A DNA stretch of 64,000 nt from Crocinitomicaceae bacterium (lineage in GTDB: Bacteria; Bacteroidota; Bacteroidia; Flavobacteriales_D; Crocinitomicaceae): positions 12,950 through 76,949 of the forward strand of contig JADJEU010000012.1 in NCBI GenBank assembly GCA_016709005.1. Direction: 5' to 3'. Shown piece after piece: positions 61,777-64,000 of the stretch (its first letter is position 1; each line of letters starts with the position of its first letter). Below the pieces are notes generated by a model. That model worked only from the letters and a program-made list of their open reading frames with translations. It did not search any database and was not told the origin of the DNA. A program made the position numbers and the translations under genes.

Positions 61777-63355
61777 ATGAAGCGAATATTTTCAATCATT
61801 CTAGCAGGGCTGATCTTTGTCTCAACCACAGCTATTGGACAAACAACAGTTGACAAAAAAGTTCTGAACTGGTATAATGGTGCTAAGTTCGGAATGAGCA
61901 CAGATCTTGCATACAAAGAACTTCTGGCATCTAAAACATCGACTACAGTTATTGTAGGTGTAATTGATTCAGGTGTTGATATCGAGCATGAAGATTTAAA
62001 AGGAAAAATCTGGACAAACACAGATGAAATCCCGGGAAACAAAATTGATGATGACAAAAATGGCTACATCGATGACGTTCATGGTTGGAATTTTTTAGGA
62101 AATGCTGACGGTGAAAATTTAGAGCATGAGCAACTTGAAATGACACGTTTGTATTCTAAATATGAAGCACGTTTCAAAGGCAAAAGCTATACTGATCTCA
62201 ATGATGAAGAGAAAAAAGAATATGAATTGTACAAGACGGTTCGTGAAAAAGTAGAGGCTGAGCGCAAAGATGCTACTAGCACGCTAGAATTGATCATGAG
62301 TATTTACAACCCAGCGTCAGAAGCGGATACTAAAATCAAAAAAGCTACCGGCGGAACTTACACGGATGCAGACCTGAAAAAACTTTCCAAAGATCCTGAA
62401 TTAGGTAAAGACGCTAAATATCTGATTGAACTCCATAAATTGGGTCTTACTATGGCTGTACTTCAAGACTATGTTGATTATTTGAATGCGCAATTAGAAT
62501 ACCATTATAACATAGATTACAATGCCCGTAAAATTGTTGGAGATGATCCGGATAATTTTAAGGATGTAGGATACGGAAACAGCGACGTGGAAGGTCCTGA
62601 TGCAATGCACGGAACACATTGTTCTGGAATCATCGGTGCTATCCGTGGAAACGGAATCGGAAATGATGGTGTTGCTGATAACATTTTAATTATGTCATTG
62701 CGTGCTGTTCCAGATGGTGATGAACGTGATAAAGACATCGCACTGGCAATTCGTTATGCAGTTGACAACGGTGCATCCGTGGTGAACATGAGTTTTGGTA
62801 AATCGTACTCTCCTTATCAGGAAGAAGTGATTGCTGCAATTCGCTATGCTGAAGAAAAAGGTGTTCTTTTGGTTCACGCTGCCGGTAATGATGGAAAAGA
62901 CATTGGGGAAGAGGACAATTATCCTTCACCACAATATCCTTCTATGAGCACAAAATTTACAAACTGGATAGAAGTAGGGGCGTCTACACGTTACAAAAAA
63001 GCATTGGCTGCATCTTTCTCAAACTACAGCGATAAATTGGTTGACATATATGCACCAGGTTTTGGAAATCTACTCAACAGTTCCTCAAAGTGAATATGAA
63101 GAGTCACAAGGAACATCCATGGCTGCACCAATGGTAACAGGATTAGCTGCTTTGTTGAAATCATATTTCCCAAGTCTTACCATGTTCCAGATTAAAGACA
63201 TCATTCTTCAGTCTGGTCAGGATGTTAAAGAAATGTCCACTCCACTTCCGGGTGATGAGGTGAGCGTTCCATTTGGTTCTTTATGCATTACAGGAAGCAT
63301 CGCAAATACTTACAACGCCGTAAAACTGGCAGAAGAAGTATCGGCTGGTAAATAA
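61777..63355 (+). pseudogene. Subtilisin-like (S8) peptidase with helical insertion, single-base frameshift
   Basis: The intact protein would be ~525 residues. Signal peptide 1-22; catalytic Asp64 (GVIDSGVDIEH), His278 (MHGTHCSG) and Ser447 (GTSMAAP). Between Asp and His about 140 residues (~105-250) form a charged helical insert (KYEARFKGKSYTDLNDEEK), known from a Bacteroidetes S8 group. One extra base in TTTTGG at 63061-63065 shifts the frame just before the Ser motif; removing it joins YAPGFE to IYSTVPQSEYEESQGTS. No T9SS domain is present, so it may stay in the periplasm. A good terminator follows. Confidence 0.9.
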
Positions 63356-63376
63356 TAAGTTTGGTTTTTACAAGTT

Positions 63377-63413
63377 AAAATGCCATCCCCAACAGGCGGA
63401 TGGCATTTTTTTT
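63377..63413 (+). terminator. Rho-independent terminator after the second S8 gene
   Basis: Twelve-bp arms AAAATGCCATCC and GGATGGCATTTT with a 9-nt loop, followed by T to 63413; 22 bp after the stop codon. Confidence 0.9.
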
Positions 63414-63425
63414 GATAGACAATAG

Positions 63426-64000
63426 ATGATGAGACACAAATTATTTTACTTGCTGGTTTTTCTGTTCCATACCGGTTTCAGCAATGCACAGAATCTAAAT
63501 ACATTTACAGATGCCAATAATAGGCTATATCAATTTAATAACGGTGTATTTGAGCAAATCTATTACCAGGTAACCCGGGATGTTCAAGTGTCAAATCACC
63601 ATGTATGTTTTGTAGATTCCAAAGGTGATGTGTATGTGCATTACAAAGGCCAAAAAATCCAGGTCGCACAAACGCACACCGAGTTAATCAACACCGATAA
63701 TATACTTGTAGTCAGAACCGCGTCCGTATTGCGTGTTTTTGATCAGGGTGATGTCACATTGTTAACGTCAAACGCTGTTTCATTTGGCGCAGGAGATAGT
63801 ATTGTTTTGTATCAAGATGTCATTGGCGGTTACCTAAGATATTATTATAAGGGTGAGATTAAAGAAATTTCAATGATTGTAGGTGATTATCCAATTCAAG
63901 CCGGTGAAGTAGGTGCAAATACGTTTGTTTATAAAGACAACGCTGGAAATCATTCTGTATTCTGGCATGGAAAATTTTATGATTTGATGAATACGCGTCA
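63426..64000 (+). CDS. Partial secreted protein of unknown function (runs off the window)
   Basis: From ATG ATG at 63426/63429 an open frame continues for 191 residues to the window end without a stop. A signal peptide (KLFYLLVFLFHTGFSNAQ) is followed by short repeated beta-strand units (LYQFNNGVFEQIYY, VCFVDSKGDVYVHYKG, ILVVRTASVLRVFDQGD) that suggest a beta-propeller-like fold. I cannot name a family. It begins 13 bp after the preceding terminator. Confidence 0.75.
   Translation, partial: MMRHKLFYLLVFLFHTGFSNAQNLNTFTDANNRLYQFNNGVFEQIYYQVTRDVQVSNHHVCFVDSKGDVYVHYKGQKIQVAQTHTELINTDNILVVRTASVLRVFDQGDVTLLTSNAVSFGAGDSIVLYQDVIGGYLRYYYKGEIKEISMIVGDYPIQAGEVGANTFVYKDNAGNHSVFWHGKFYDLMNTR

Noticed and set aside
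1..64000. tRNA, rRNA or prophage regions
   Set aside because: I looked through the intergenic gaps for cloverleaf-type stems, rRNA-like segments and phage structural or integrase genes and saw none.

Overview
The window reads as chromosome of an AT-rich Bacteroidetes, most likely a member of the Flavobacteriales. The evidence is: secreted proteins with C-terminal type IX secretion (T9SS) sorting domains (an Omp28/thioredoxin-like protein at 22.1-24.1 kb and a subtilase at 59.0-61.6 kb); Bacteroidetes-restricted families (DUF6132, DUF5606, a large alpha-2-macroglobulin lipoprotein); the Bacteroidetes promoter element TAnnTTTG upstream of many genes; lipoprotein signals; and an absence of strong Shine-Dalgarno sequences. 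I see no rRNA, tRNA, CRISPR array, prophage, plasmid function or transposase gene.

Layout. 0-2 kb: an acyl-CoA-dehydrogenase-like gene whose 3' end is interrupted by a 256-bp segment bounded by a 23-bp direct repeat and holding an extreme G tract, then a DUF6132-rhodanese pair. 2.2-9.6 kb: a minus-strand run (P-type ATPase, CoA-transferase, RlmF, YARHG protein, CAP-domain lipoprotein) preceded by a cupin-glyoxalase pair. 9.7-12.8 kb: a three-gene MacB/Lol-type export operon (adaptor, permease, ATPase). 12.8-16.5 kb: a ROK sugar kinase and a GH92 alpha-mannosidase with a detached discoidin-like tail. 16.7-22.0 kb: a tightly coupled plus-strand exopolysaccharide operon (epimerase, AsnB, GT4, WcaF-type acetyltransferase, GT2). 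22-27 kb: T9SS cargo, lytic transglycosylase, TrpG/PabA, and a RidA with a twin-arginine leader. 27.7-33.3 kb: a giant alpha-2-macroglobulin. 33-40.6 kb: transglutaminase-like, hydroxyacyl-CoA dehydrogenase, CorA, M61 peptidase, collagen-like Gly-rich lipoprotein, cold-shock protein. 40.6-45.9 kb: a patchy accessory stretch with three copies of a ~160-bp non-coding palindromic element (MITE/REP-like) between an outer-membrane-type protein, OmpA-like, haem-binding and small membrane proteins. 46-51.7 kb: an ArsR-SRPBCC-DUF998 operon, then an OhrR-like regulator with a DoxX-glutathione peroxidase fusion. 51.9-64 kb: dihydrolipoyl dehydrogenase and a peptidase-rich region (M48 with a beta-barrel partner, M3, two divergent S8 subtilases).

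Five otherwise well-conserved genes (ABC ATPase, GH92, lpd, M48, S8) each carry a single-base frameshift, mostly at homopolymers. This looks more like residual sequence error than gene decay, and those genes should be read as probably intact. The features most worth following are the three-copy palindromic element, the direct-repeat insertion with the G tract at the left end, the DoxX-GPx fusion with its operator-like promoter, the Tat-type RidA, and several low-complexity protein segments (Tyr/Asp, Gly-X-Y and Ala/Lys).
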